In this document: in pieces, positions 6,404 to 14,937 of the stretch
How the letters are laid out: each line of letters begins with the position of its first letter
How positions within the stretch are numbered: the first letter of the stretch is position 1
From: Falsiroseomonas stagni DSM 19981
GTDB lineage: Bacteria; Pseudomonadota; Alphaproteobacteria; Acetobacterales; Acetobacteraceae
Direction of reading: 5' to 3'
DNA length: 64,000 bases
Assembly (NCBI RefSeq): GCF_900114315.1
Contig: NZ_FOSQ01000007.1
Location: 1-64,000, forward strand
Position numbers and translations under genes: made by a program
The notes under the pieces: generated by a model
Database searches by the model: none
What the model was told of the DNA's origin: nothing
Seen by the model: only the letters and a program-made list of their open reading frames with translations

Positions 6404-8977
6404 GTGACAACCTTCTCCGCGCTGACACCGCTGGAGGGCAGGAAGCCCGGCGACGGACTGCACGGCCAGGCGCCTTCCATGATGCGGCGCGCGGCGGTCG
6501 GCATGGCGGTGGCGGCGAGCATCGTGGGCGCCTGGTGGCTGGCGGCGCGGGTCACGGATGATGCGGCGCAGGCGGAGGTCAGCCGCGTCTATGCCCGCGC
6601 GGAAGCGGATGCGCTGGCAGCCGAGAACCTGGTGCGTCGCGTGGCGGAGGATGGCCGCGCCCTGCGTGACCTGGCGCAGCGCTGGGTCCTGGCGGAAGGC
6701 CCGCAGGCCGAGGTGCGGCGCGAGGAGATCGAGCTGTCGCTGCGCACGCTGCTGTCGCTGCGCAGCCTGCCGGTATTCCACCTGATGATCACCGGGCTGG
6801 ATGGCGTGACGGTGTGGCAGAGCCGCAGCGGACAGCCGCCGGTCAACCTGGCGGACCGCGAGCATGTGCAGGTGCACCGGACGAACGTCCCCTCCCCCTG
6901 GTTCGGCCAGCCCGCCATCTCCCGCGCCACCGGGGAACAGGTGGTGCCGGTCACGCTGCGGCTGGATGACCCGCAGGGCCGGCGGGCGGGCGTGCTGGTC
7001 ATGCATTACCGTCCCGCCGACCTCGGCCGGGCGCTGGCCCTGCTGGGCAGCGGCAGCGACACGGTGCTCTGCCTGATCCGGAACGACGGCGTGCTGCTGG
7101 CGCACAGCGCGATGCAGCGGGACCTGCTGGGCCGCCGCGTCCTGCCCGAGGCCGTGCAGCGGGTGAATGCAGGGACGCGCATCCTGCGCCAGCGCACCAC
7201 CGGCAGCGCCGAGGATGAGGCGATGCTGGTGGTGCTGCGTGCCTCCGACCAGGCGAACATCATCGCGGTCGCGGGCCAGACGACGGAATCCGCGCTCGCG
7301 CCGGTGGTGCGGGTACGCAACCTGGCCATGGCCACCGCCGGCGGCTATTCAGTGGCCGCGCTGTTGATGCTGGCCTTCGGCTACGGAATCGTGCGCCAGC
7401 GCCGGCTGCGGCGCGAGGCCGCCATGCTCCGCGCCGGGCGGGCGGAGGTGGAGCGGCTGCAGGGCAAGCTGCCCGTCGTGATCTTCCTGCGGAAGGTCTT
7501 CCCGGATGGATCGTCCCGCATCCTCTACCGCACGGGCGACATCGCGGGCGTGACGGGCTGGACGAACGGGGAGCTGGAGGGACTCGGCCCCTGGGACAGC
7601 TACGTGATCGAGAGTTCGCTCTCCCGCGCGGAGGGCAATTCGATCGTGCTGCGCGACGGCTTCGCGAAGGCGACCTGGAAGCTCCGCCAGCCCGATGGCA
7701 GCCAGCGCCGGATGCTGACGCAGATGGAACGGCTGTCGGTGAACCCGGCCGGCGGCGGGGAGATCGTCGGCTATATCCGGGACCTGACGGCGGAGCACAG
7801 CGCGAGTGAGCGCGAGGCGGCGGCGCGGCAGGAACTGGATGATACGCTGGCCCTGGCCCCGGTCATCGTCTTCCGCGCCATGCTGGCCTCCGATGCCCGC
7901 GCGATGATCGAGCGGGACAGGCCCTGGTACCGGGAGGTCTTCGTCAGCCGCAGCGTGGAGCCGGTGTCGGGCTGGACGCCGGAGACGCTGGCCGCGGAAG
8001 GCGGGCTGCCGGGGGTGCTGGAGCCCTGGGACAGCCTGGTGGAGGGGATCGAGGCGCTGAAGCGGGACGGCGCCTGGGCCGCCGATCTCGGCCTGCGGCA
8101 CGGGCATGGCGGCAGCATCGTCGTGCGCATGACGGTGCGGCTGGTGGCGGAGGATGGCGATTCCCTCTCCGTCGTCGGCTACATCGCCGATGTGACGGCG
8201 GAACGCGATGCGAAGGCGCGCGCCATCGGCAGCGCCAGGCTGGCATCGCTGGGCGAATTGTCGGCCGGGCTGGCGCATGAATTGAAGCAGCCGCTGCAGG
8301 CGATCGAACTGGCGGTGAGCAATGCGCACAGCGCGCAGAAGCGCGGCAACATGCCGGCGATCGGCCAGCGCCTGGACCGCATCACCGCCTATACCCGCCG
8401 CGCCAACCAGGTGATCGAGCATCTGCGCCGGCTGGCGCGCGGCACGGATGATGCGGCACCGGCGGAGCCCGTCCATATCGAGGAAGCGCTGGCGGGCGTG
8501 CTGGCGCTGATGGCCGGGCCGCTGCGCGATGGCGGCGTGGTAACGCGGGTGGAGCTGACGGACCCGCCGCCGCGGGCGATGGGCCACAATGTCGCGCTGG
8601 AACAGGTGCTGGTGAACCTGCTGGCGAATGCGCGGGACGCGATGCAGTCCCTTCCGCCGGACGATACCCGCCTGGTGACGCTGAAGGCGGAGACGCTGCC
8701 GGAGGGCCGGGTGCTGATCACCGTCTCCGACACCGGGGGCGGCATCCCACCCCAGGTCATGGCGCGGCTGTTCGAGCCCTTTGTCACGACCAAGGGGCTG
8801 GAACGTGGCACCGGGCTCGGCCTGTCCATCTGCCAGGGGCTGATCCGGCGGATGGGCGGCACGATCACGGCGACGAATGAGGGGCCGGGGGCGGTGTTCC
8901 GCATCTCCCTGCCCGCCGCGCCGGCGCCCCTGGCGCCGGTGGCCGAACCGGTGCCGGACAGCCAGGCGGCGGCGTAG
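6404..8977 (+). CDS. Membrane sensor histidine kinase, Cache-PAS-PAS type
   Basis: An 857-residue two-component sensor. Transmembrane segments lie near residues 30-48 and 307-330 and enclose a periplasmic domain of about 250 residues that looks like a double Cache sensor. In the cytoplasm two PAS-like domains follow (about 350-465 and 475-605; each ends with a GYI-x-D-x-TAE pattern). The HisKA segment LGELSAGLAHELKQPLQA carries the phosphoacceptor His625. The ATPase domain has an N-box (VLVNLLANARDAM), a G1 box (DTGGGIP) and a G2 box (GTGLGLSICQ). This HisKA type is common in DctB-like kinases. The start is GTG with weak ribosome-site support; ATG at 6479 is possible. No response regulator is next to it. 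Confidence 0.9.
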   Translation: MTTFSALTPLEGRKPGDGLHGQAPSMMRRAAVGMAVAASIVGAWWLAARVTDDAAQAEVSRVYARAEADALAAENLVRRVAEDGRALRDLAQRWVLAEGPQAEVRREEIELSLRTLLSLRSLPVFHLMITGLDGVTVWQSRSGQPPVNLADREHVQVHRTNVPSPWFGQPAISRATGEQVVPVTLRLDDPQGRRAGVLVMHYRPADLGRALALLGSGSDTVLCLIRNDGVLLAHSAMQRDLLGRRVLPEAVQRVNAGTRILRQRTTGSAEDEAMLVVLRASDQANIIAVAGQTTESALAPVVRVRNLAMATAGGYSVAALLMLAFGYGIVRQRRLRREAAMLRAGRAEVERLQGKLPVVIFLRKVFPDGSSRILYRTGDIAGVTGWTNGELEGLGPWDSYVIESSLSRAEGNSIVLRDGFAKATWKLRQPDGSQRRMLTQMERLSVNPAGGGEIVGYIRDLTAEHSASEREAAARQELDDTLALAPVIVFRAMLASDARAMIERDRPWYREVFVSRSVEPVSGWTPETLAAEGGLPGVLEPWDSLVEGIEALKRDGAWAADLGLRHGHGGSIVVRMTVRLVAEDGDSLSVVGYIADVTAERDAKARAIGSARLASLGELSAGLAHELKQPLQAIELAVSNAHSAQKRGNMPAIGQRLDRITAYTRRANQVIEHLRRLARGTDDAAPAEPVHIEEALAGVLALMAGPLRDGGVVTRVELTDPPPRAMGHNVALEQVLVNLLANARDAMQSLPPDDTRLVTLKAETLPEGRVLITVSDTGGGIPPQVMARLFEPFVTTKGLERGTGLGLSICQGLIRRMGGTITATNEGPGAVFRISLPAAPAPLAPVAEPVPDSQAAA

Positions 8978-9012
8978 GCACGGGCTGGGGCCGGGAAGCC
9001 CCCCTCACCCAA

Positions 9013-9040
9013 CCCTCTCCCCCGTGGGGAGAGAGGGCTT
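9013..9040. terminator. bidirectional terminator-like hairpin
   Basis: CCCTCTCCCC (9013-9022) faces GGGGAGAGAGGG (9026-9037), an almost perfect stem with a two-base bulge, followed by CTTT. It lies between the convergent histidine kinase and M20 genes and can serve either strand. Confidence 0.5.
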
Positions 9041-9048
9041 TCCGGTGG

Positions 9049-10467
9049 CTACAGGCTCATGTCCAGTGCGGGGGTGGCGTCGGGCGGCAGGGGGCTCTCA
9101 TAGGGCTTGCCGCCGGTGCGCTTGCGGTGGTCGGCCTTGGCCTCCGCGATGATGGTGGGGTTCAGCAGCGCATCCACCGCCGTGCCCGCCATCACCTTTG
9201 CCACATGCACCATGCCCTTGTGCGCGGCCGGCAGCTTGCCCTGGCCGGTCAGCTGCCAGGAATGGAAGGGCGTCCCGATGGCGCAGGTGGCGCCGCGGGC
9301 CTGCACGGTCGGCACTTTCCAGGAGACGTCGCCGACATCGGTCGATCCGATCATCGGCACGCCCTTGGCGGATTCCGGCACCACTTCCTCGCACAGCACC
9401 TCCCCCGGGCGGGGCTCCACGCCGACGCGACGCCAGGCGGAGGAGATGTCCTCCGGCAGCAGGGTCGCCTGGAAGGCGGCGGCGACCTCCCGGTCCTTGT
9501 CGTCCCAGACAGGGGCGCCGAGGCGGGCGAGGTTGGCGTGCATCGCGCGTTCCAGCGCCGTGTTGCCGACCAGTTCGGAGACGGCGGAGACGACGCGGGT
9601 GGAGACGGTGCATTCCGTCATCAGCGCCGCGCCATCGGCGATCTTGCGCACGCGCGTGACCAGCTGCTTCAGCTCCTCCACGTTGCGCGCGCGGATGAGG
9701 TAGCGGACCTTGGCGGTGGCCTGCACCACGTTGGGCGCGATGCCGCCGGCATCGAGATAGGCGTAGTGGATGCGGGCGTCGCTCGGCATGTGCTCCCGCA
9801 TGTAGTTCACGCCGACATTCATCAGTTCCACCGCGTCCAGCGCGGAGCGGCCGAGATGCGGCGCGGCGGCGGCGTGGGAGGCGCGGCCGACGAAGGAGAA
9901 GTCGATGCGGGTATTGGCGAGGCTGATCGCATCATCGACGCCCGCGAAATTGGCGGGGTGCCAGGTGATGGCGATGTCGACATCGTCGAAGGCGCCGTCG
10001 CGGACCATGAAGCCCTTGGCGGCGCCACCTTCCTCGGCCGGGCAGCCGTAATACCGAACCCGACCGGGCAGGTTGTTGGATTTGAGAAAATCCTTGACCG
10101 CGGCGGCGGCCATCAGGCTCGCGGAGCCGAGCAGGTTGTGGCCGCAGCCATGGCCACGGCTCTCCCCCGGGACGGGGCGCGGTTCGGTGACGCCCGCTTC
10201 CTGGGACAGGCCCGGCAGCGCGTCATATTCGCCGAGGATGGCGATGACGGGACCGCCTTCGCCGAACTCACCCATCACCGCGGTCGGGATGCCGGCGACG
10301 TTCGTGGTGACCTTGAAGCCCTCGGCTTCCAGCATGGCGCGGTGTTCGGCGCTGCTGCGGTGCTCGTCGTAGCAGAGCTCGGGCATGCCCCAGATGCGGT
10401 CGGCAAGTTCGACATAGGGCTCACGGCGCTGATCGACCAGGCGCCAGATCTCTTCTTCATTGGCCAT
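9049..10467 (-). CDS. M20 family amidohydrolase, AbgB-like
   Basis: A 472-residue cytoplasmic metallo-amidohydrolase of the M20 family, closest in style to the p-aminobenzoyl-glutamate hydrolase B subunit. Zinc-site motifs are visible: GHGCGHNLLGSASL, PAEEGGAAKGFM and, near the C-terminus, STDVGDVSW and CAIGTPFHSWQL. The dimerisation domain is marked by DFSFVGRASHAAAAPHLGRSALDA. It would hydrolyse an N-acyl amino acid or amide; the exact substrate is unknown. The start at 10467 is supported by AAGGAG on the minus strand. No AbgA partner is adjacent. It converges on the histidine kinase gene. Confidence 0.85.
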   Translation of the reverse strand: MANEEEIWRLVDQRREPYVELADRIWGMPELCYDEHRSSAEHRAMLEAEGFKVTTNVAGIPTAVMGEFGEGGPVIAILGEYDALPGLSQEAGVTEPRPVPGESRGHGCGHNLLGSASLMAAAAVKDFLKSNNLPGRVRYYGCPAEEGGAAKGFMVRDGAFDDVDIAITWHPANFAGVDDAISLANTRIDFSFVGRASHAAAAPHLGRSALDAVELMNVGVNYMREHMPSDARIHYAYLDAGGIAPNVVQATAKVRYLIRARNVEELKQLVTRVRKIADGAALMTECTVSTRVVSAVSELVGNTALERAMHANLARLGAPVWDDKDREVAAAFQATLLPEDISSAWRRVGVEPRPGEVLCEEVVPESAKGVPMIGSTDVGDVSWKVPTVQARGATCAIGTPFHSWQLTGQGKLPAAHKGMVHVAKVMAGTAVDALLNPTIIAEAKADHRKRTGGKPYESPLPPDATPALDMSL

Positions 10468-10517
10468 GGGGGGCTCCTTCGTGATGGCGGATTGTCGCGC
10501 GGATCGGCCAGGGGTGC

Positions 10518-10568
10518 CAGAAGGGAGGGGGCAGAAGGGAGGGGCTAGAAGGGAGGGGGCAGGAGGGA
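10518..10568. repeat. G-rich short tandem repeat
   Basis: About three and a half copies of a 13-15 base unit, CAGAAGGGAGGGG with small changes (starts near 10518, 10532, 10545 and 10560). The plus strand is a purine tract with many GGG runs. It lies between the divergent M20 and desaturase genes. Confidence 0.7.
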
Positions 10569-10623
10569 CGAACCGGGAGGGGGATGCGTTGACAGGATCG
10601 CGATTGACCCGGCCGGGCGGGCC

Positions 10624-11388
10624 GTGGATACCCTCCGGGCCGTGACGGACCTCCTCATCGACTATGCCGTGCTGTTCGCGGCGATCCTGGTCATCGCCTA
10701 CCTGCTGCCGGCCGGGGCCTTCCAGCTGGTGATGCGGCTGGCGCCGCCGGCCAGCCGCATCCAGTCCCGCCCGATCAGGCCAGGCCAGGTGCGGCGGGAA
10801 GTGCTGCTGTCGCTCCGGGCCGTCGCCATCTTCGCGCTCTACGGCCTCGGCCTGCTGATGGCCTATCGCGCGGGCTGGACGGCGCTCGACCCCGATTGGG
10901 CGGCCTGGCCCTGGTGGTGGCCCGCGGTCGGGTTCCTGGCCGCGATCCTGATGCATGACACCTGGTTCTACTGGGTCCACCGCGCCATGCACCTGAAGCG
11001 CGTGTTCGGCTGGATGCATGCGCAGCACCACCGATCCGTCACGCCGACGCCTTGGTCCATCCTGGCCTTCGACGTGGCGGAGACGATCCCCCAGTTCGGC
11101 ATCTTCGTGGTGCTGGTGATGCTGGTGCCGATGCACCCGGCGGTGCTGGGCGCCTACCTGCTGTTCGACAGCATGGTGAACGCCGCTGGCCATTGCGGGC
11201 ATGAGATCATCCCCGATCACCAGCGCACGCATTGGCTGCTGCGCTACACCAATGCGGTGACGCATCACGACCTTCACCATTCGCGGTTCGACTGCAACTA
11301 CGCGCAGTATTTCAACATCTGGGACCGGGTCTGCGGCACCTTCCGCGACCGGGATGCCCCGCCTGCCCGGCCTGACCGCGCCGCCTGA
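10624..11388 (+). CDS. Fatty acid hydroxylase / sterol desaturase family membrane protein
   Basis: A 254-residue membrane protein of the di-iron fatty acid hydroxylase superfamily. Three to four hydrophobic segments surround the His clusters HDTWFYWVHR, HAQHHRS, HCGHE and HHDLHHSRFDCNYAQYF, which are the iron ligands of this family. It would hydroxylate or desaturate a lipid, possibly a hopanoid, carotenoid or fatty acyl chain. The start is GTG at 10624; a second GTG at 10642 is possible. It is followed after about 80 bases by the Fe-S/flavoprotein/NuoF-like operon on the same strand. No functional link to it can be shown. Confidence 0.85.
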   Translation: MDTLRAVTDLLIDYAVLFAAILVIAYLLPAGAFQLVMRLAPPASRIQSRPIRPGQVRREVLLSLRAVAIFALYGLGLLMAYRAGWTALDPDWAAWPWWWPAVGFLAAILMHDTWFYWVHRAMHLKRVFGWMHAQHHRSVTPTPWSILAFDVAETIPQFGIFVVLVMLVPMHPAVLGAYLLFDSMVNAAGHCGHEIIPDHQRTHWLLRYTNAVTHHDLHHSRFDCNYAQYFNIWDRVCGTFRDRDAPPARPDRAA

Positions 11389-11470
11389 CGGCCCTGCCTG
11401 AAACGGCGGGCGGCTGGCGGGTTGAGATATGTCATTGGCGCCCGGCGCCGGCCTGGCGGACAGTGGCGCC

Positions 11471-12106
11471 ATGCCGATCCCGATCATCATCGACGGACAC
11501 GCGATCGAGGCCCCGCCGGGCGCCTCGCTCATCCAGGCCTGGATCTCGGCCGGGCTGCCGCTGACGGAGAATGTCGGCTGCATGGGCCAGGGGGTCTGCG
11601 GGGCCTGCCGCGTGCTGGTGCGGCGGGAGGGGGAGAGGATCGCCACCGCCGCCCTGGCCTGCGAGACGCGGGCGGAGGCCGGGATGCAGGTGGCCTTCAT
11701 CGACCATTTCCCGGCCAGGCGTCCCCATGCCTATGACCTGGCGGCGATGGGCGACAGCTGGACGGCGCTTGGCCAGGTGGATGCGGTGTTCCCGGAGGCG
11801 AAGCATTGCCGCCATTGCGGCGGCTGCGACGCCGCCTGCCCCAAGGGGATCGAGGTTCAGAAGGCCGTGACATTGGCGGTGGAGGGGCGCGCGCTGGCGG
11901 CCGGGGCGCTCTTCGACCATTGCGTCATGTGCAACCTCTGCGTCGCCGCTTGCCCGGAACACATCGCGCCGGCGCATCTCGGCCAGTTTCTGCGGCGGAT
12001 GGCGAACAGCCTGACCCTGCGGCCCGGGGATCTGATCGAACGTATTCGGCAGATCGAGGATGGCAGCCAGGCGATCGACCTGGACTCGCCGGGGGCGGCG
12101 CCGTGA
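11471..12106 (+). CDS. Fe-S subunit of an SDH/FRD-like soluble oxidoreductase
   Basis: A 211-residue iron-sulfur protein. The N-terminal plant ferredoxin-like fold carries GCMGQGVCGACRV (Cys37, 43 and 46) with Cys64 as fourth ligand, a [2Fe-2S] site. The C-terminal half has two regular CxxCxxCxxxCP motifs (Cys113-123 and Cys151-161), predicting two [4Fe-4S] clusters. The second differs from the [3Fe-4S] motif of quinone-linked SdhB/FrdB. There is no CCG domain and no membrane segment. It would pass electrons between the NuoF-like and flavoprotein subunits encoded next. Start at 11471 chosen because the fold begins at once; ATG 11429 is an alternative. It overlaps the next gene by 4 bases (GTGA). 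Confidence 0.85.
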   Translation: MPIPIIIDGHAIEAPPGASLIQAWISAGLPLTENVGCMGQGVCGACRVLVRREGERIATAALACETRAEAGMQVAFIDHFPARRPHAYDLAAMGDSWTALGQVDAVFPEAKHCRHCGGCDAACPKGIEVQKAVTLAVEGRALAAGALFDHCVMCNLCVAACPEHIAPAHLGQFLRRMANSLTLRPGDLIERIRQIEDGSQAIDLDSPGAAP

Positions 12107-13707
12107 TCGCCTGGGACCAGGCGCTGGCGGCACCGCGCGACCCCGCGCCACCGCTGCCTTCCGACCGCGATGCGCTGCTGCGGGGCTTCCACCCCGACCA
12201 TGCGCCGGGGGCGATGGAGCGGCTGCGCGTCGGCGTCTCCGCCGGCCAGCCCTGCCCCGCCGCGCTGGCCGACCTTCTGCAATCCAATGCGCTGGTGGAG
12301 GATGTGGACATCGCTGGCCGCGCGATGCGGGAGGCGGAGGTGCTGGTGCTGGGCGGCGGCGGCGCCGGCTGCATCGCGGCGCTGACGGCGGCGCGGGACG
12401 GCGCGCGGGTGCTGCTGGTGACCAAGCTCCGCATGGGCGACGGCAACACGGTGATGGCGGAGGGCGGCATCCAGGCCGCGGTGGGCGCCGAGGATTCGCT
12501 GCAACGCCACTACGAGGACACGCTGCGCGCCGGCCATTTCCGCGCCGACAAGGCGCTGGTGGCGGCGATGGTGCGGGATGGCCCGGCTTCGATCCGCTGG
12601 CTGATCCAGCAGGGCATGGGCTTCGACCTGGAGGAGGGCGAGGACCGCATCGGCGGGCACCTGCTGCGCAAGAAGCCGGGCGGGGCAACGGCGGCGCGGC
12701 TGCTGTCCTTCCGCGACTATACCGGGCTGGAACTGATGCGGGTGATCCGGGAGGCGGTGCTGCTGACCCCCGGCATCACCGTGCTGGAACGCCATCCGGT
12801 GGTGGAACTGCTGACGGACCCGCATGGGCGATGCGCCGGCGCCGTCCTGCTGGAGCTGGGGCGGCGGGAGATCGTGCTGGCCCGCGCGGGCGCGGTGGTG
12901 CTGGCGACCGGCGGCGCCGGCCGGCTGCACCTGAACGGCTTCCCGACCAGCAACCACTACGGGGCGACGGCGGATGGGCTGGTGCTGGCCTACCGCCTGG
13001 GTGCCGGGCTGCGGGAGGTGGAGAGCTTCCAGTACCACCCGACCGGCATCGCCTGGCCGCCCCACCTGGCCGGCACGCTGATCAGCGAGGCCGCGCGCGC
13101 CGCTGGCGGGCTGCTGTTCAACGGGCTCGGCCAGCGCTTCGTCGATGAACTGGCGCCGCGGGATGTCGTGGCCGCGGCGATCCTGCGGGAGATCGCGGAA
13201 GGCCGCGCGGCGGCGCGCGAGGGCTGCGAGGGCGTGCTGCTGGATACGCCGGGGCTGGAGGCGGCGAATCCCGGCATCCTGGCGAAGCGGCTGGTGACGC
13301 TGTCGCATTTGGCGCATCGCGCGGGCTTCGACCCGGCGCGGGAGCCCTTCCTGATCCGCCCCACGCTGCACTACCAGAATGGCGGCATCGCCATCGATGC
13401 GGAGGGCCGGACGGCGGTGCCGGGGCTGTTCTGCGCGGGGGAGGCCTCCGGCGGGTTGCACGGGCTGAACCGGCTGATGGGCAATGCGCTGCTGGAACTG
13501 GTCGCCTTCGGACGGCGGGCGGGGGCGGCCGCGGTGGAGGCAGCGCGCGGGGACCGGCCGCGGGGCGTGGGCCTGACGCATCTCGCGGCGTGGGAGCGGG
13601 GGCTGGTGGCGGCGGGGCTGCCGCTCGACCGGCGGGCGCCCATGGTCTTCCCGCCCTATGGCAATGTGGACCTGGCGGCGATGCTGCGGCAGCGGGTGGC
13701 GGCATGA
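12103..13707 (+). CDS. SDH/FRD-like flavoprotein subunit (non-covalent FAD type)
   Basis: A 534-residue FAD protein of the succinate dehydrogenase/fumarate reductase/aspartate oxidase family. After a 75-residue N-terminal extension comes the Rossmann motif VLGGGGAG (84-89). Catalytic signatures match SdhA/FrdA: QYHPTGI (His312), APRDVV (Arg353), HYQNGGI (His423) and GGLHGLNRLMGNALLE (His453, Arg457). The His that holds FAD covalently in SdhA is Asn115 here (GNTVMAEGG), so FAD should be non-covalent. Quinone-linked succinate oxidases normally need the covalent bond, so a reductase or NADH-linked role is more likely. Start is GTG overlapping the Fe-S gene. No signal peptide, so cytoplasmic. Confidence 0.88.
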   Translation: MIAWDQALAAPRDPAPPLPSDRDALLRGFHPDHAPGAMERLRVGVSAGQPCPAALADLLQSNALVEDVDIAGRAMREAEVLVLGGGGAGCIAALTAARDGARVLLVTKLRMGDGNTVMAEGGIQAAVGAEDSLQRHYEDTLRAGHFRADKALVAAMVRDGPASIRWLIQQGMGFDLEEGEDRIGGHLLRKKPGGATAARLLSFRDYTGLELMRVIREAVLLTPGITVLERHPVVELLTDPHGRCAGAVLLELGRREIVLARAGAVVLATGGAGRLHLNGFPTSNHYGATADGLVLAYRLGAGLREVESFQYHPTGIAWPPHLAGTLISEAARAAGGLLFNGLGQRFVDELAPRDVVAAAILREIAEGRAAAREGCEGVLLDTPGLEAANPGILAKRLVTLSHLAHRAGFDPAREPFLIRPTLHYQNGGIAIDAEGRTAVPGLFCAGEASGGLHGLNRLMGNALLELVAFGRRAGAAAVEAARGDRPRGVGLTHLAAWERGLVAAGLPLDRRAPMVFPPYGNVDLAAMLRQRVAA

Positions 13708-14927
13708 TGGTACTGACGGACCCGGCGCTGCGCGGCCTGGCGCTGGACGGCTACCTGGCGTCGGCCGGGCATGGGCTGCGCGCGGCACTGCGCGATCCCG
13801 GCGCGATCATCCCGGTGATTGAGGCGTCGGGGTTGCGGGGCCTCGGCGGCGCGGGCTTCCCGGCGCATCGGAAATGGGCGGCGGTGGCCGCCGCGCCCGG
13901 TCCGGGCCGTTGGATCATCGCCAATGGCAATGAGGATGAGCCCGGCACCTTCAAGGACCGTTTCCTGCTGGCGGAGACGCCGCACCAGGTGATCGAGGGC
14001 GCGCTGGTCGCCGCCGTGGCGGTCCGCGCCGCGCAGGTGGCGCTGTATGTGAACCCGCGCGATGCAGCGACGGTCGCGGGGCTGCGGGATGCAGCGGCGC
14101 AATGGGCGGCGCATCCGCTGCTGGCCGCGGTCTCGGCGGCTGTGGGAGAGGCCGTCACGCTGCGCGTGGTGGAGAGCAGCGGCCTCTATATCGGGGGGGA
14201 GGAGACGGCGGCCGTGGCCGCCGTGCAGGGCGGCTTCCCCTTCCCCTCCCTGAAGCCGCCCTTCCCCGCGCAGCATGGCGTGCATGGTGCGCCGACGCTG
14301 GTGACCAATGTGGAGACGCTGGCCCAGGCCGGGCACATCCTGGAGAAGGGTGCGGATTGGTATCGCGGCCTCGGCATCGGGGATGCGGCGGGAACGAAGC
14401 TGTTCTCCCTGTCCGGGGACGTGCTGCGGCCGGGGCTGCATGAACTGCCGATGGGGACCAGCCTGCGGTCGCTGGTCTTCGACCATGGCGGGGGGATGCT
14501 GGGCGGGCGGGGGTTCAAGGCGGTGTTCACGGGAGGGCCGTCCAACACCCTGCTGACGGAACGGGACCTCGATGTCGCGATGGATTTCGACAGCCTGCGG
14601 GCGCGGGGATCGCGGCTTGGCACCGGGGCGATGATCGTGGTGGGTGAAGGCACCTCCATCCTGCGCAAGACGGCGGAATATGTGGCCTTCTTCGCGGCAT
14701 CGAGCTGCGGGCAATGCCCGCCCTGCAAGGTCGGTACCTTCCAGGTGGCGCGGCTGCTGGAACGGCTGGAAGCGGGCAGCGGCGGGCCTGGCGACCTGGA
14801 GGCGCTGCGCAATTTGGCCGCGCTGCTGCCGGGCAGCGGGCGCTGCGGCCTGGTGGATGGCGCGGCGACGGTGCTGGCGAGTTCGCTGGCGACCTTTCCG
14901 GCGGAGTATCAGCGCGCGCTGCGCTGA
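13704..14927 (+). CDS. NuoF-like NADH-binding flavoprotein subunit
   Basis: A 407-residue protein of the complex I 51-kDa (NuoF/FdhB) family. FMN and NADH sites are visible: GLGGAGFPAHRKW (47-58), NGNEDEPGTFKDR (74-86) and YIGGEETAAVAAVQG (162-176). The [4Fe-4S] motif SCGQCPPCKVGT gives Cys335, 338 and 341, with Cys381 as fourth ligand. It lacks the thioredoxin-like NuoE domain, so electrons should go from FMN through its cluster to the Fe-S subunit two genes upstream. It overlaps the flavoprotein gene by ATGA. The set is not part of a nuo operon: no other complex I gene is nearby. Confidence 0.9.
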   Translation: MMVLTDPALRGLALDGYLASAGHGLRAALRDPGAIIPVIEASGLRGLGGAGFPAHRKWAAVAAAPGPGRWIIANGNEDEPGTFKDRFLLAETPHQVIEGALVAAVAVRAAQVALYVNPRDAATVAGLRDAAAQWAAHPLLAAVSAAVGEAVTLRVVESSGLYIGGEETAAVAAVQGGFPFPSLKPPFPAQHGVHGAPTLVTNVETLAQAGHILEKGADWYRGLGIGDAAGTKLFSLSGDVLRPGLHELPMGTSLRSLVFDHGGGMLGGRGFKAVFTGGPSNTLLTERDLDVAMDFDSLRARGSRLGTGAMIVVGEGTSILRKTAEYVAFFAASSCGQCPPCKVGTFQVARLLERLEAGSGGPGDLEALRNLAALLPGSGRCGLVDGAATVLASSLATFPAEYQRALR

Positions 14928-14937
14928 ACCCGGCGGG

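Noticed and set aside
10518-10568. CRISPR-like array
   Set aside because: Units are 13-15 bases and directly adjacent, with no spacers and no cas genes.
13704-14927. Part of a respiratory complex I operon
   Set aside because: No other nuo gene is nearby and the gene overlaps the flavoprotein gene, so it belongs to the SDH/FRD-like set.
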